Shown in pieces: positions 45,559 through 54,264 of a DNA stretch of 64,000 nt. The stretch is from Lachnospiraceae bacterium AB2028 (lineage in GTDB: Bacteria > Bacillota > Clostridia > Lachnospirales > Lachnospiraceae). Numbering within the stretch: position 1 is the first letter of the stretch; each line of letters begins with the position of its first letter. The stretch lies in NCBI GenBank assembly GCA_000621425.1, contig KK211276.1, forward strand, positions 124,001 to 188,000, given 5' to 3'. Under the pieces are notes generated by a model. It was not told where the DNA came from. It saw only the letters and a program-made list of their open reading frames with translations, and did no database searches. A program made the translations under genes and the position numbers.

Positions 45559-46277
45559 AGTTTTGTTCTCCTTCCTTTTTTGCATTCTTCTACGAATGCC
45601 TTTAAAATTTTTTTGCTTTCCTCATTATTCATGTAGGAAAACTCCGGGTGCCATTGCACTCCTATTGCAAAACTGTGATCATTCACAGCAATTGCCTCAA
45701 CCAGTCCGTCTTCCGAAACGGCCATTGCGGTTACCTTGGGTGACAGCTCTTTGACTGCCTGATGATGATAGCTGTTCACCTCGTGGGTTCCGCCCCCTAT
45801 TATACGCGCCAAAATAGTATTGTCAAAAATTTCTACAGTATGAGCTGTTCTGTCATAAGGCGGCGACATGTGGTGTTCCACTTTGCAGTCGTATTCCGTA
45901 GGTAGATCCTGATACAAAGTACCGCCAAGATGGGCGTTTAAAAGCTGTATGCCGCGGCAGATACCAAGGAACGGCTTGTCATCATCAAGACATTTGTCGA
46001 TAAGATAGCCTTCCATGGAATCCCTGTCGTTGCATGAGATTCCGCATGTATCTTTCTTGCTTTCTCCGTAAACCGCAGGAGATACATCATGACCGCCGGT
46101 AAATAGGATCCCATCGCACAGACTGTATGCTTCATCAAGCTCTGCACTGTCCGTAGTAAGCGGAAGCATTATCGGCAGTCCACCGACATTTTCAATGCCC
46201 TGCATATAACCGGGAAGCATCCAGTAGCTTTCTTTTTCACCGTCGTATAACGGTATCAAACCGATAACAGGTCTCAA
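45555..46277 (-). CDS. Class I glutamine-amidotransferase-like hydrolase (PuuD-like)
   Basis: About 240 residues of the gamma-glutamyl-GABA hydrolase family. Catalytic Cys in FLGICRGIQLLN, His in VQWHPEFSYM, plus GGHDVSPAVYGE and EVNSYHHQAV. A TTG at 46277 is the likely start, with GGGAGG 7 nt upstream; the ATG at 46304 would place that site inside the gene. First gene of the ABC operon, so it may cleave a gamma-glutamyl compound related to the imported amino acid. Confidence 0.9.
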   Translation of the reverse strand: MRPVIGLIPLYDGEKESYWMLPGYMQGIENVGGLPIMLPLTTDSAELDEAYSLCDGILFTGGHDVSPAVYGESKKDTCGISCNDRDSMEGYLIDKCLDDDKPFLGICRGIQLLNAHLGGTLYQDLPTEYDCKVEHHMSPPYDRTAHTVEIFDNTILARIIGGGTHEVNSYHHQAVKELSPKVTAMAVSEDGLVEAIAVNDHSFAIGVQWHPEFSYMNNEESKKILKAFVEECKKGRRTKL

Positions 46278-46308
46278 AGGATCCACCTCCCTTCGGATAC
46301 GCATCGAA

Positions 46309-46340
46309 AAGGGCGCCTACTATATCCAGCAGACGCCCTT
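46309..46340 (-). terminator. Terminator or attenuator before the PuuD-like gene
   Basis: AAGGGCG / CGCCCTT arms with an 18-nt loop and TTTTC on the minus strand, 32 nt before the TTG start. It probably ends the GspF-like gene's transcript but could act as an attenuator. Confidence 0.5.
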
Positions 46341-46449
46341 GTCCTTTTCAACAACAAATATTTTAGACGATTTTCACATTTTTTGCAAGACTAAAAAACC
46401 AACGTTCTTTAATGCAACCCCTAATCAGGTAGAAGCCGCGTATACTTTT

Positions 46450-47325
46450 CTACTGCCTGATCAGCGTCATCATAATGTCCAGCCTGTTCTGTATGTCCTG
46501 TCTATAGTATTCAGCCACCTTGCACAGCATACCGTCCACGTTGCCTGAAGTCTCACCGGAACGGATGGAATTGATCAGATCCCTGGGAAAAATATGCTGT
46601 GCCTCAAGTGCATCAGACAAAGGATTGCCTCTTTCCACTACTCTGGCTGCCTGCAGGACTTTCGCCTTCAGTGCCTCATAGCTTACAGATTCAGCACAGT
46701 ACCGCAGTGCTTTAGCCGGTGAAACACCGCATGAATAAAATACTGCCATGTTGTCTGCGAGATCAGCCAGCTCAGACTGCATTATGATCCGACCGCAGAA
46801 CGGCGCATGTATAAGCACATTGCCCACCACCAGACTCTTCCGGCTCAGTTTCTGGCCACCGTAGCGTAAAAAAACTGCTCCAAATATGACTGCGAAAATG
46901 ATCCCTATAAAAGCAAGAGCCTGGGGAAGAAAATGCCACACAGCCGCTACCGCAATCAAAGATCCGATAAATACGATCAGTACTATAGACGGATAAATTG
47001 CAGCCTGCATGATTTTCCTTGAAGTCTCATCGCGCTGTTCAAAACGGACAGCCATACGCTTGAAAGCAATATCATAGTGTCCTGTCTGTTCAGTAATGTA
47101 TATGAGATTAACCAGCTCAGGCGTGAAACCCCATTCGTTGTTCCGCATTGATTCGCTTAAAGCTTTTCCGCGCCGCAATCCACTTATACATTCACTGACA
47201 GCAGTCCTTAACATTCCCCGCTCTTCATCCTTCATTACCAGCAATGCCTTTTCAATGTCAAATCCGGCATTCAGTGCATTATTCATTTTGCGGCAGAAAA
47301 CTGCCAGTTCCCTGTATCTTGACAT
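46450..47325 (-). CDS. Type II secretion / type IV pilus F-domain protein (orphan)
   Basis: A 291-residue GspF/PilC-like inner-membrane protein. Two F domains (N-terminal FCRKMNNALNAGFDIEKALL; second LADNMAVFYSCGVSPAKALR), with TM segments around 115-165 and a hydrophobic C terminus (MMTLIRQ). The usual length is about 400, so this is a short form with fewer TM segments. No ATPase, pilin or peptidase lies nearby, so its partners must be elsewhere or absent. Confidence 0.8.
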   Translation of the reverse strand: MSRYRELAVFCRKMNNALNAGFDIEKALLVMKDEERGMLRTAVSECISGLRRGKALSESMRNNEWGFTPELVNLIYITEQTGHYDIAFKRMAVRFEQRDETSRKIMQAAIYPSIVLIVFIGSLIAVAAVWHFLPQALAFIGIIFAVIFGAVFLRYGGQKLSRKSLVVGNVLIHAPFCGRIIMQSELADLADNMAVFYSCGVSPAKALRYCAESVSYEALKAKVLQAARVVERGNPLSDALEAQHIFPRDLINSIRSGETSGNVDGMLCKVAEYYRQDIQNRLDIMMTLIRQ

Positions 47326-47367
47326 ATGACTTTAAGGAGCACTCTTTATGTTTTGGTAACAGTTCTT

Positions 47368-48396
47368 TTACGGTTTCAGTTCAGCCTTCGCTTTATCCAA
47401 TACGTTGATCACCCTGTCACACCATTCGTCAAACTCCGGATCCTCCACCTGGCATTCCGGATGCTCCAACACATACTTGAGTGCAATGCGCACACCCTGG
47501 TCATATCTGACCGTAGTCCTCATATCCGGTACTGCACGTTTAAGCTTGCTGTTGTCAAAAACAACGGACACTGCCTTGTCCCCGATAAGGCTTCCTTCAA
47601 AATCAAAGCCATAAGGATCACCTACTGCCGACAGGAATTCCGAAGATACATGATAAGCCTTCAGCTCTACTCCAAGTGCATCAGCAATGGTTGCATAGAT
47701 CTGGTTCCAGCTAAGGGTCTCGTCACCTGTTATCTGGAATGCTTCACCGATGGCATGACGGTTACCCATAAGTCCCGTGTAGCCTATCGCAAAATCCTTA
47801 TTAAAAGTAACTGTCCAAAGCGATGTTCCATCCCCCTGAATGATGACAGGCTTTCCGTCCATCATACGCTTTATAACCTGCCAGAAACCTTGCTTTCCGT
47901 GAACGCCCAAGGGAATATTTCTCTCATCATAGGTATGGCTGGGTCTCACTATGGTAACCGGGAATCCCTCTTCCCTGTACTTCTTCATCAGGAAGTCCTC
48001 ACACGCTATCTTATCCCTGGAATACTGCCAGTGGGGATTAGCCAACGTTGTACCTTCCGTAATAACATAGCTTGCCGCAGGCTTATGGTATGCGGATGCA
48101 GAGCTTGTAAAGATGTACTGCCTTGTCTTTCCCTTGAAAAGCCTGTAATCCCTTTCCACATCCTCAACCTTGAAACCGATAAACTCGCACACCGTATCAA
48201 AGGTCATCCCGCTGATTTTTTTTGCCACATCATCTTCATCATGGATATCGGCAACAATGCTGTGAACACCTTCCGGAAGTTCTACATTCCTGTTACCACG
48301 GTTTAAGAGCCATACTTCCCAGTCGGTCTCCTCTGCCAGACGCTTAACAATAGCCATGCTGATCTGTCCTGTCCCACCGATAAACAACGCCTTCAT
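47368..48396 (-). CDS. NAD-dependent epimerase/dehydratase family protein
   Basis: A 342-residue extended short-chain dehydrogenase. Rossmann motif FIGGTGQISMAIVKRL at the N terminus; the catalytic pair is in HWQYSRDKIACE (YxxxK), with SSASAYHK as the serine segment. SLWTVTFNKDFAIGY suggests a substrate-binding region similar to plant CSP41-like and nucleotide-sugar epimerases. Substrate unknown. It ends 42 nt before the GspF-like gene, on the same strand. Confidence 0.9.
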   Translation of the reverse strand: MKALFIGGTGQISMAIVKRLAEETDWEVWLLNRGNRNVELPEGVHSIVADIHDEDDVAKKISGMTFDTVCEFIGFKVEDVERDYRLFKGKTRQYIFTSSASAYHKPAASYVITEGTTLANPHWQYSRDKIACEDFLMKKYREEGFPVTIVRPSHTYDERNIPLGVHGKQGFWQVIKRMMDGKPVIIQGDGTSLWTVTFNKDFAIGYTGLMGNRHAIGEAFQITGDETLSWNQIYATIADALGVELKAYHVSSEFLSAVGDPYGFDFEGSLIGDKAVSVVFDNSKLKRAVPDMRTTVRYDQGVRIALKYVLEHPECQVEDPEFDEWCDRVINVLDKAKAELKP

Positions 48397-48483
48397 TTGC
48401 CGATACCTCCTTTTTTATGAAATGTTTTTGCATCAATTAACATTATAAAATACTTTTCGTATATTTATAATCTGAAATACAAA

Positions 48484-48519
48484 AATAACCACAACCGTCT
48501 GTGACCGGATGTGGTTATT
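48484..48519 (-). terminator. Terminator of the sulfur operon
   Basis: AATAACCACA / TGTGGTTATT arms with an inner CCG/CGG, and an A-run on the left giving a U-tract on the minus strand. It lies 31 nt after the TusA-like stop and ends the 57.4-48.5 kb block. Confidence 0.85.
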
Positions 48520-48550
48520 AGCTTTCTATCATATGTTCATTTTGCAGAAA

Positions 48551-48802
48551 TCAATCGCCAACCTTCTTGATGTAAAGCTCGAAAGTTCCATCACCGTTAT
48601 CATCAAGCCTTAAGACTTCGTGTCCTTCCTCCTTGATACTCCTGGGCACATTCTGTACGGGCTCCCCGTCATTCAAGTGAACCTGAAGGATCTGTCCCTC
48701 ATCCAGTTCTTCAAGAGCAACCTTTGTCTTTACAAATGTTACCGGACAGTTCACATCAGTGATATCTACCGTATCATCTACATTAAATCCTAAATCAGCC
48801 AT
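48551..48802 (-). CDS. TusA/SirA-like sulfur carrier protein
   Basis: An 83-residue TusA-fold protein that probably shuttles persulfide sulfur on Cys19. The usual CPxP motif is CPVT here, and the context DITDVNCPVTFVKTKVALEE fits the family. ATG 48802 has AAGGAGG upstream; a frame open to 48820 is rejected. Last gene of the sulfur operon. In the proposed route it would take sulfur from the desulfurase toward the E1-loaded carriers. Confidence 0.88.
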   Translation of the reverse strand: MADLGFNVDDTVDITDVNCPVTFVKTKVALEELDEGQILQVHLNDGEPVQNVPRSIKEEGHEVLRLDDNGDGTFELYIKKVGD

Positions 48803-48916
48803 TTTTCCTCCTTCTGCCACACTCTATGTAGCACTGATCATAAACGAATCAAACACCTCCAACTCTCATAACACACAGTATCTTAAATGGAATAAATTAA
48901 TTCGTTTTCCCTAATA

Positions 48917-49339
48917 TCAAATAACAGTCAGTTCCTCTTTCCTGACAACCTTCTCCCCTTCAACACTCTCAACATGGAAAGCATTTAGGACAGGACTGCC
49001 CTCTTCCATAAGGGAAAGGATCAGATAGCTTGCACTGCTGTCATTGGCAAGACGCTTATCCTCTTCCGAAGGCCTGGATGGAGATTCCGGATGGGAATGC
49101 CAGTTGCCGAGAGGCTTAAGTCCGTTTGCGCGCATGTCCTTTATCGCAGTTAGCTGCTCCTTGGGATCTATCGTAAAGTGCTCGTTGGTATGGTCAATAT
49201 TGGTCAGTATATAAACCTTTTCAATAGCCCTTACTCCATCGTCCCTGCCTGCTATTAGTCCGCAGGCTTCCTCCGGCCTTACGCTGAGTGCATGCTCATA
49301 CATCCTGTCAAAATCGCTTTTTTTGATCGTAATCTGCAT
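48917..49339 (-). CDS. JAMM/MPN metalloprotease (Mov34 family), copy 1
   Basis: A 140-residue zinc protease of the M67 family. JAMM residues: Glu24 (EEACGLI), His81, His83 and Asp94 in NWHSHPESPSRPSEED. Bacterial relatives (Mec+, HcyD, QbsD) either trim sulfur-carrier C termini or release the amino acid from carrier adducts. It starts 15 nt after the MoeB-like gene. Its likely substrate is the adjacent ThiS-like carrier, which ends GGGR. Confidence 0.92.
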   Translation of the reverse strand: MQITIKKSDFDRMYEHALSVRPEEACGLIAGRDDGVRAIEKVYILTNIDHTNEHFTIDPKEQLTAIKDMRANGLKPLGNWHSHPESPSRPSEEDKRLANDSSASYLILSLMEEGSPVLNAFHVESVEGEKVVRKEELTVI

Positions 49340-49354
49340 ATCCGTCTCCGTTAA

Positions 49355-50164
49355 TTAATGTTTAAGCTCGCAGGCTGCCTGCTCATAATCGATAAGCTCC
49401 GTAATTGTCGGATGATCCGAACATACCGCACAGCCCTCACCTCTGGGCGGAAGCTTTATCTTGTGGAATTCCATCTTAAGCGCATCGTATGTAAGCAGAT
49501 ATCCCACCAGCAGGTCACCGGTACCTGTGATATACTTGACAGCTTCCATAGCCTGCAATGAACCTATGACACCACCCATTGCTCCGATAACGCCGGCCTG
49601 CTTACATGTAGGCACTGCATCCTTGGGTGGCGGATTCTTGAATATACATCTGTAGCAGGGACCCTCGCCCGGTATGATAGTAGTTAGCTGTCCCTTGAAC
49701 CTTATGATGCCTGCATGTGAAAGAGGCTTCTTCGCCATTACGCACGCATCATTGATAAGGAACTTTGCCGGAAAATTATCCGTTCCGTCCAGTATGAAAT
49801 CATAGTCCTTTATAAGATCCATGATATTTGCGCTGCTGACAAAATCATAATATGTGTTAACCGTCACATCGGGATTGATGGCACGCATGGTCTCTGCAGC
49901 AGACTCTACTTTCTTCTTTCCGATATCATTGGTTGTATGGATCACCTGCCTCTGCAGATTGGAAAGGTCAACTACATCCGCATCTACGATACCTATGGTT
50001 CCAACGCCGGCAGCTGCAAGATAAAGAGCCGCAGGTGCACCTAATCCGCCTGCACCTATTATGAGAACCTTGGCATTCAGAAGCTTTTTCTGTCCCTTTA
50101 CGCCTATCTCTTTTAAGATAATGTGTCTGGAATATCTTTCCAGCTGTTCATTGGTAAAAGCCAT
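49355..50164 (-). CDS. E1-like adenylyltransferase (MoeB/ThiF/HesA family)
   Basis: A 269-residue enzyme that adenylates the C-terminal glycine of a sulfur carrier before sulfur transfer. Nucleotide loop GAGGLGAP (37-44), YSRHIILKEIGVKGQ, candidate catalytic Cys187 (PTCKQAGVIGA) and zinc pairs Cys170/173 and Cys245/248. It begins in a TAATG overlap with the ThiS-like gene, whose Gly codons double as its ribosome site. No rhodanese domain, unlike the paralogue at 54265. Confidence 0.93.
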   Translation of the reverse strand: MAFTNEQLERYSRHIILKEIGVKGQKKLLNAKVLIIGAGGLGAPAALYLAAAGVGTIGIVDADVVDLSNLQRQVIHTTNDIGKKKVESAAETMRAINPDVTVNTYYDFVSSANIMDLIKDYDFILDGTDNFPAKFLINDACVMAKKPLSHAGIIRFKGQLTTIIPGEGPCYRCIFKNPPPKDAVPTCKQAGVIGAMGGVIGSLQAMEAVKYITGTGDLLVGYLLTYDALKMEFHKIKLPPRGEGCAVCSDHPTITELIDYEQAACELKH

Positions 50165-50370
50165 TACCTGCCTCCTCCCATAAAATACAGGAATTCTATC
50201 TCATCCCCTTCTTTCAGCACCGTTGACTCAAAAGCGCCCGAATCAACAAACTCTTCATTCACGGATACGGTCACATACTGTGGTGTCTCCACATTCTCAA
50301 GCTCGATAAGTCCTGATACAGTAAGCCCGTCCGCTACTTCTTTTTTTTCTCCTGCTACTGTGATCTTCAT
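50164..50370 (-). CDS. ThiS/MoaD-like sulfur carrier with a GGGR tail
   Basis: A 68-residue ubiquitin-fold sulfur carrier (MKITVAGEKKEVADGLTVSG, LKEGDEIEFLYFMGGGR). ThiS-type carriers normally end in Gly-Gly. Here an Arg follows Gly65-Gly67, so removal of at least Arg68 is expected before adenylation. A JAMM protease lies two genes downstream. AAGGAGG precedes the ATG. It could serve thiamine synthesis, but no thi genes are present and the neighbours point to cysteine or homocysteine synthesis. Confidence 0.88.
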   Translation of the reverse strand: MKITVAGEKKEVADGLTVSGLIELENVETPQYVTVSVNEEFVDSGAFESTVLKEGDEIEFLYFMGGGR

Positions 50371-50386
50371 ATTAATCCTCCTTGTC

Positions 50387-51346
50387 TTATATGATGTAGT
50401 ACCATTCTTCCGACTGATCCAGCATCTCCGTCTTTCTTCCGGAAGTCTTGGTACGGTATTCCATTTCTATATTCTTCATGCTTACTACCGTATCAGCCGC
50501 TACAGACCTTGTGATGAAGGTATTGCCGCCGATCACGGTATTTGCACCGATAACAGTATCGCCGCCCAGTATTGATGCACCTGCATATATGGTCACATTG
50601 TCACAGATGGTCGGGTGCCTCTTCTTTCCTGAAAGTTTCTGTCCGCCTCTTGTGGACAGGGCACCGATGGTAACACCCTGATAAATTTTTACATACTGAC
50701 CAATAACAGATGTTTCACCTATTACTATTCCCGTACCATGATCGATAAAGAAATTCTTTCCGATCTCTGCGCCGGGATGGATATCTATTCCGGTTTCAGA
50801 ATGTGCGTACTCAGTCATAAGCCTGGGCAGTACCGGTATCTGCAGTTTGTATAGCTCATGGGCCAGCCTGTACACAGTTATTGCCATAAGTCCCGGATAT
50901 GCCAGTATTATCTCTTCCACGCAGCCTGCTGCCGGATCCCCGTCAAAAGCTGCCGCCAGGTCAGACTCTATGTATTCCCTTACCTTCGGGATCTGCTTAA
51001 AGAACTCCTTGCATACCCTGTAGCTTTCCTGCTCCCTTTCTTCATCCGTAAGGGTTCCCCTTTTACGGCAGAAATCCAGTGCCAGATAAACCTGCTTGTT
51101 CAGGTGATAGAATATGTCCTCTATGTTGACTGCATAACTGTTTTTCAGGTTGTATATCTTATATGACCTGTCACGGAAATATCCCGGATAAACCACCCTG
51201 AAAAGGTTATCCACCAGTTCCCTTACCTCAGCCTTGTCGGGATTGCTGAATATATTTACCGCATCTATATTTTTACCGCCGTCATAATCCGCAAATATTT
51301 CGCTGACTATTTCGTCGATCTCATTTACATTTATGATCTCACTCAT
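50387..51346 (-). CDS. cysE: Serine O-acetyltransferase (EpsC-type CysE)
   Basis: Makes O-acetylserine from serine and acetyl-CoA. The 319-residue protein has a helical N-terminal region, MTEYAHSETGIDIHPGAEIG and a left-handed beta-helix of hexapeptide repeats (DHGTGIVIGETSVIG, NVTIYAGASILGGDTVIGAN). The length and the GIDIHPGA motif match the EpsC-like serine acetyltransferases common in anaerobes. Family 2A encapsulin loci often include this enzyme. It lies 100 nt after the desulfurase and 16 nt before the carrier gene. Confidence 0.92.
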   Translation of the reverse strand: MSEIINVNEIDEIVSEIFADYDGGKNIDAVNIFSNPDKAEVRELVDNLFRVVYPGYFRDRSYKIYNLKNSYAVNIEDIFYHLNKQVYLALDFCRKRGTLTDEEREQESYRVCKEFFKQIPKVREYIESDLAAAFDGDPAAGCVEEIILAYPGLMAITVYRLAHELYKLQIPVLPRLMTEYAHSETGIDIHPGAEIGKNFFIDHGTGIVIGETSVIGQYVKIYQGVTIGALSTRGGQKLSGKKRHPTICDNVTIYAGASILGGDTVIGANTVIGGNTFITRSVAADTVVSMKNIEMEYRTKTSGRKTEMLDQSEEWYYII

Positions 51347-51446
51347 TTCTCTTCACCATTCAGGACAACAACTCCGCCGGGCGGTTATGGATTTCCATGC
51401 ATATACCGTCCGGCAGATTGTTACCTTACTTTTAACCTATGCCTGT

Positions 51447-53213
51447 TCAGGCAAATGTCTTAAGTGCCTTCACCAGTGCGTCCACATCATCCGGTGAATT
51501 GTAAAGCGCAAGCGTAGGCCTTACTGCACTCTCATAGCCGAATCTTCTTAGTACCGGCTGTGCACAGTGATGTCCCGTACGCACTGCTATGCCGTATGCA
51601 TCAAGCCTCTTTCCGACTTCCTCATCCGTGTAGCCGTCAAGCTTGAATGCAAGGGCTGATGACTTGTTCAGTGCAGTTCCCACTAAGGTTATTCCCTTTA
51701 CGGTTCTCATTTCCTTAAGTGCATACTGCATCAGTTCGTGTTCCCAGCGGTATACGCAGGGCATTCCTATCTCTGACAGATATGTAAGTGCCGCCCCAAG
51801 TCCGACTGCATCCGCTATGCTTCCCGTACCTGCCTCAAACTTATTCGGTGCAGGATTGTATATGGTACGCTCAAAAGTAACATCAGCTATCATGTTGCCG
51901 CCGCCATGGTAAGGCTGTGCAGCCTCAAGCAGTTCCTTCTTGCCATACACTGCACCGATACCTGTAGGAGCAAATATCTTGTGGCCTGAGAAGACGAAGA
52001 AATCTGCGTCCAGGGCGGATACATTTACCGGAATGTGTGCTACCGACTGTGCACCGTCTATAAGGATACGCACGCCGTGCCTGTGTGCAATAGCGATAAG
52101 TTCCTCGATAGGTGTAACCGTTCCGAGTACATTGGATACATGGGTAACGGATACAAACTTAGTCCGCTTTGTGAAAAGCTTTTCATATTCATGCAGGATA
52201 AGCTGTCCTGACTCGTCGCAGGGAATCACCTTTATCACTGCCCCCGTAGCCTGTGCCACAAGCTGCCAGGGTACAATATTGGCATGGTGCTCCAGTATGG
52301 AAACGATGATCTCGTCACCGGGCTGAAGCTGCGGCTTTACATAAGCGTTGGCCACAAGGTTTATTCCTTCTGTCGTTCCTCTTACGAATACGATTTCTTC
52401 GGATGAGGGAGCACCGATGAAATCACGCACGATATCCCTTGCATTTTCGTATGCATCAGTAGATCTTGCCGCAAGAGTATGTGCACCTCTGTGCACATTT
52501 GAATTCTCATGTTCGTAATAGTATTTAAGCCTGTCTATGACAGCCTGGGGCCTCTGTGTAGTCGCACCGTTATCCAGCCATACCAAAGGATTACCGTTTA
52601 TCTGTTCCTTCAATATAGGGAAATCTGCCCTTATCTGTGAAAGGGACTTGCTACCTATGCGTATCTGGTCATTCCTGGATGAAGAAGGCGCAGCGTCTGT
52701 GCCTTTAGCAACCGAATCTCCTCCCAGCGATGTAGGCGCGTCGATCCTTCGGTCATTTTCCTCAGCCTGAGTCTTGGACATAACAGCCGGAGAATATCCC
52801 TTGGTTTCCTCTGCAACTATCACCGGCAGGTCACCGGCTCCGGGAACAAGTTCTGCCTCAGGCGCACTTACAGCTTCCACGCCCTGAAGGTATGGATCAC
52901 TGTATCCACCGCCGTATGCGAAGGGATGCTCCCAGTCAAATCCGCCGGCATCTGCAATGTTTCCGCTTCCCTGCACCAGGTCGCCGGAACCGGCATTAGG
53001 AACAGAGTCGTATGCATTTACACCGGGTACAGCCTCTTCTGAAGCTGCAAAGCTCTGTGCCTGGGAAGGCCCTGCCTCCGGAACAGATGCAACGGGAATA
53101 TCCGTTTCCGGAACGCCGTATGCACCTTCCGTCAGATCCGGGAAAAGCTCATTGGCAAGTCTGCTGAGTTCACCTGCATCAGGAACACCTGCAAACTTAT
53201 CAATCGTAATCAT
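51447..53213 (-). CDS. Family 2A encapsulin cargo: cysteine desulfurase with N-terminal loading domain
   Basis: A 588-residue SufS-type enzyme. The catalytic domain (about 190-588) has the PLP lysine Lys412 (FSGHKIFAPTG), the loop Cys550 (RTGHHCAQP) and VHRGAHTLAARST. Residues 1-190 are disordered, rich in Ala, Pro, Gly and Glu, with an ordered-looking start (KFAGVPDAGELSRLANELFP); this is the extension that targets family 2A cargo into the shell. The ATG at 53213 overlaps the shell gene's end by 14 nt, so the two are coupled. It releases sulfur from cysteine as persulfide, probably for storage or for carrier loading. Confidence 0.94.
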   Translation of the reverse strand: MITIDKFAGVPDAGELSRLANELFPDLTEGAYGVPETDIPVASVPEAGPSQAQSFAASEEAVPGVNAYDSVPNAGSGDLVQGSGNIADAGGFDWEHPFAYGGGYSDPYLQGVEAVSAPEAELVPGAGDLPVIVAEETKGYSPAVMSKTQAEENDRRIDAPTSLGGDSVAKGTDAAPSSSRNDQIRIGSKSLSQIRADFPILKEQINGNPLVWLDNGATTQRPQAVIDRLKYYYEHENSNVHRGAHTLAARSTDAYENARDIVRDFIGAPSSEEIVFVRGTTEGINLVANAYVKPQLQPGDEIIVSILEHHANIVPWQLVAQATGAVIKVIPCDESGQLILHEYEKLFTKRTKFVSVTHVSNVLGTVTPIEELIAIAHRHGVRILIDGAQSVAHIPVNVSALDADFFVFSGHKIFAPTGIGAVYGKKELLEAAQPYHGGGNMIADVTFERTIYNPAPNKFEAGTGSIADAVGLGAALTYLSEIGMPCVYRWEHELMQYALKEMRTVKGITLVGTALNKSSALAFKLDGYTDEEVGKRLDAYGIAVRTGHHCAQPVLRRFGYESAVRPTLALYNSPDDVDALVKALKTFA

Positions 53214-54156
53214 AGTATTCACCTACCTCTACATCTTCCAGTACCGCTATTGCATCGTCTGCAAGTATTGCTGCTGAGCAGTACAGAGATAAAAGATAAG
53301 ATGCTACTCCCTTATCATCGATTCCCCTGAAACGAACAGAAAGACCTCTTGAATGCTCGTTCTTAAGCCCTGCCTGGAAAAGACCTACAACGCCCCTCTT
53401 AGCCTCTCCTGTACGAATGAGCAGGATGTTGGTCTTACCGCTCTGGGACTTGGGATTCTTAAGTCCATCTACAAGAAGCTTGTCTGTAGGTATGATGGGG
53501 ATTCCTCTCCATGTAAGGAATGTACCGCCTGCGATGTTCACAACAACAGGGGGAACGCCTCTCTTTGTGCATTCTCTCTCGAATGCAGCGATAGCCCTGG
53601 GATGTGCAAGGAAAAATGAAGGCTCCTTCCATACCTTTGTGATGAGCTCATCAAGGTCATCAGGTGTAGGTGCGCCGTTCCTTGTCTGTATTCTCTGTGA
53701 ATCAGCTATATTCTTGAGAAGGCCGTAATCATCGTTATTGATGAGCTGGCTCTCCTGACGCTCCCTTAAAGACTCGATAGCAAGACCGAGCTGTTCCTGT
53801 ACCTGGTCGTAAGGAGCACTGTATACATCCTCGATGGCTGTATTTACATTAACGATAGTAGAAATAGAATTAAGCACGTACTCACGGGGCTCAGTCTCAT
53901 ACTCAACATAGCCCTGAGGTATGATGTCAGACTTCTTGGTCTGGCTGCAGAGCACATCAAGGGGTGTCTCACCCTCTTTAACCTTGTTTACTCTGTAGAT
54001 ACCTGTCTCAAGTCCCTTGAACTCAAGGAACTTTGTCAGCCACTTGGGGGTAAGTGCGCCGTACTGGGGTTTTGTTTTTGTGACATTGGCCAGATTATAC
54101 GCTGCTTTTGCGCCAAGAGCGTTAATTCCGTCCTTCTTTGCTTCTTCGTTTGCCAT
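53200..54156 (-). CDS. Family 2A encapsulin shell protein (SrpI type)
   Basis: A 318-residue HK97-fold shell protein of the SrpI/family 2A encapsulin group, which self-assembles into an icosahedral compartment. Recognised by overall similarity: LNALGAKAAYNLANVTKT-like N-terminal arm, VNVNTAIEDVYSAPYDQVQEQ, SFFLAHPRAIAAFERECTKR, GGTFLTWRGIPIIPTDKL and GLSVRFRGIDDKGVASYLLS. No cyclic-nucleotide-binding insertion, so it is 2A rather than 2B. AGGAGG precedes the start. The next gene encodes its cysteine desulfurase cargo. Confidence 0.95.
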   Translation of the reverse strand: MANEEAKKDGINALGAKAAYNLANVTKTKPQYGALTPKWLTKFLEFKGLETGIYRVNKVKEGETPLDVLCSQTKKSDIIPQGYVEYETEPREYVLNSISTIVNVNTAIEDVYSAPYDQVQEQLGLAIESLRERQESQLINNDDYGLLKNIADSQRIQTRNGAPTPDDLDELITKVWKEPSFFLAHPRAIAAFERECTKRGVPPVVVNIAGGTFLTWRGIPIIPTDKLLVDGLKNPKSQSGKTNILLIRTGEAKRGVVGLFQAGLKNEHSRGLSVRFRGIDDKGVASYLLSLYCSAAILADDAIAVLEDVEVGEYYDYD

Positions 54157-54264
54157 TTTGTGTTTCCTCCTGTCTTGTAATGAGTTGGTTTAACATTTAT
54201 GAAATCACCGTTTTCCCGGTGTATTCATCTAAATAAGATTGTTTACATCCTGCAGATTCCGGGA

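Noticed and set aside
50164-50370. Thiamine-pathway ThiS
   Set aside because: No thiG, thiH, thiE or TPP riboswitch nearby, and the GGGR end and JAMM neighbour point to a different carrier pathway.
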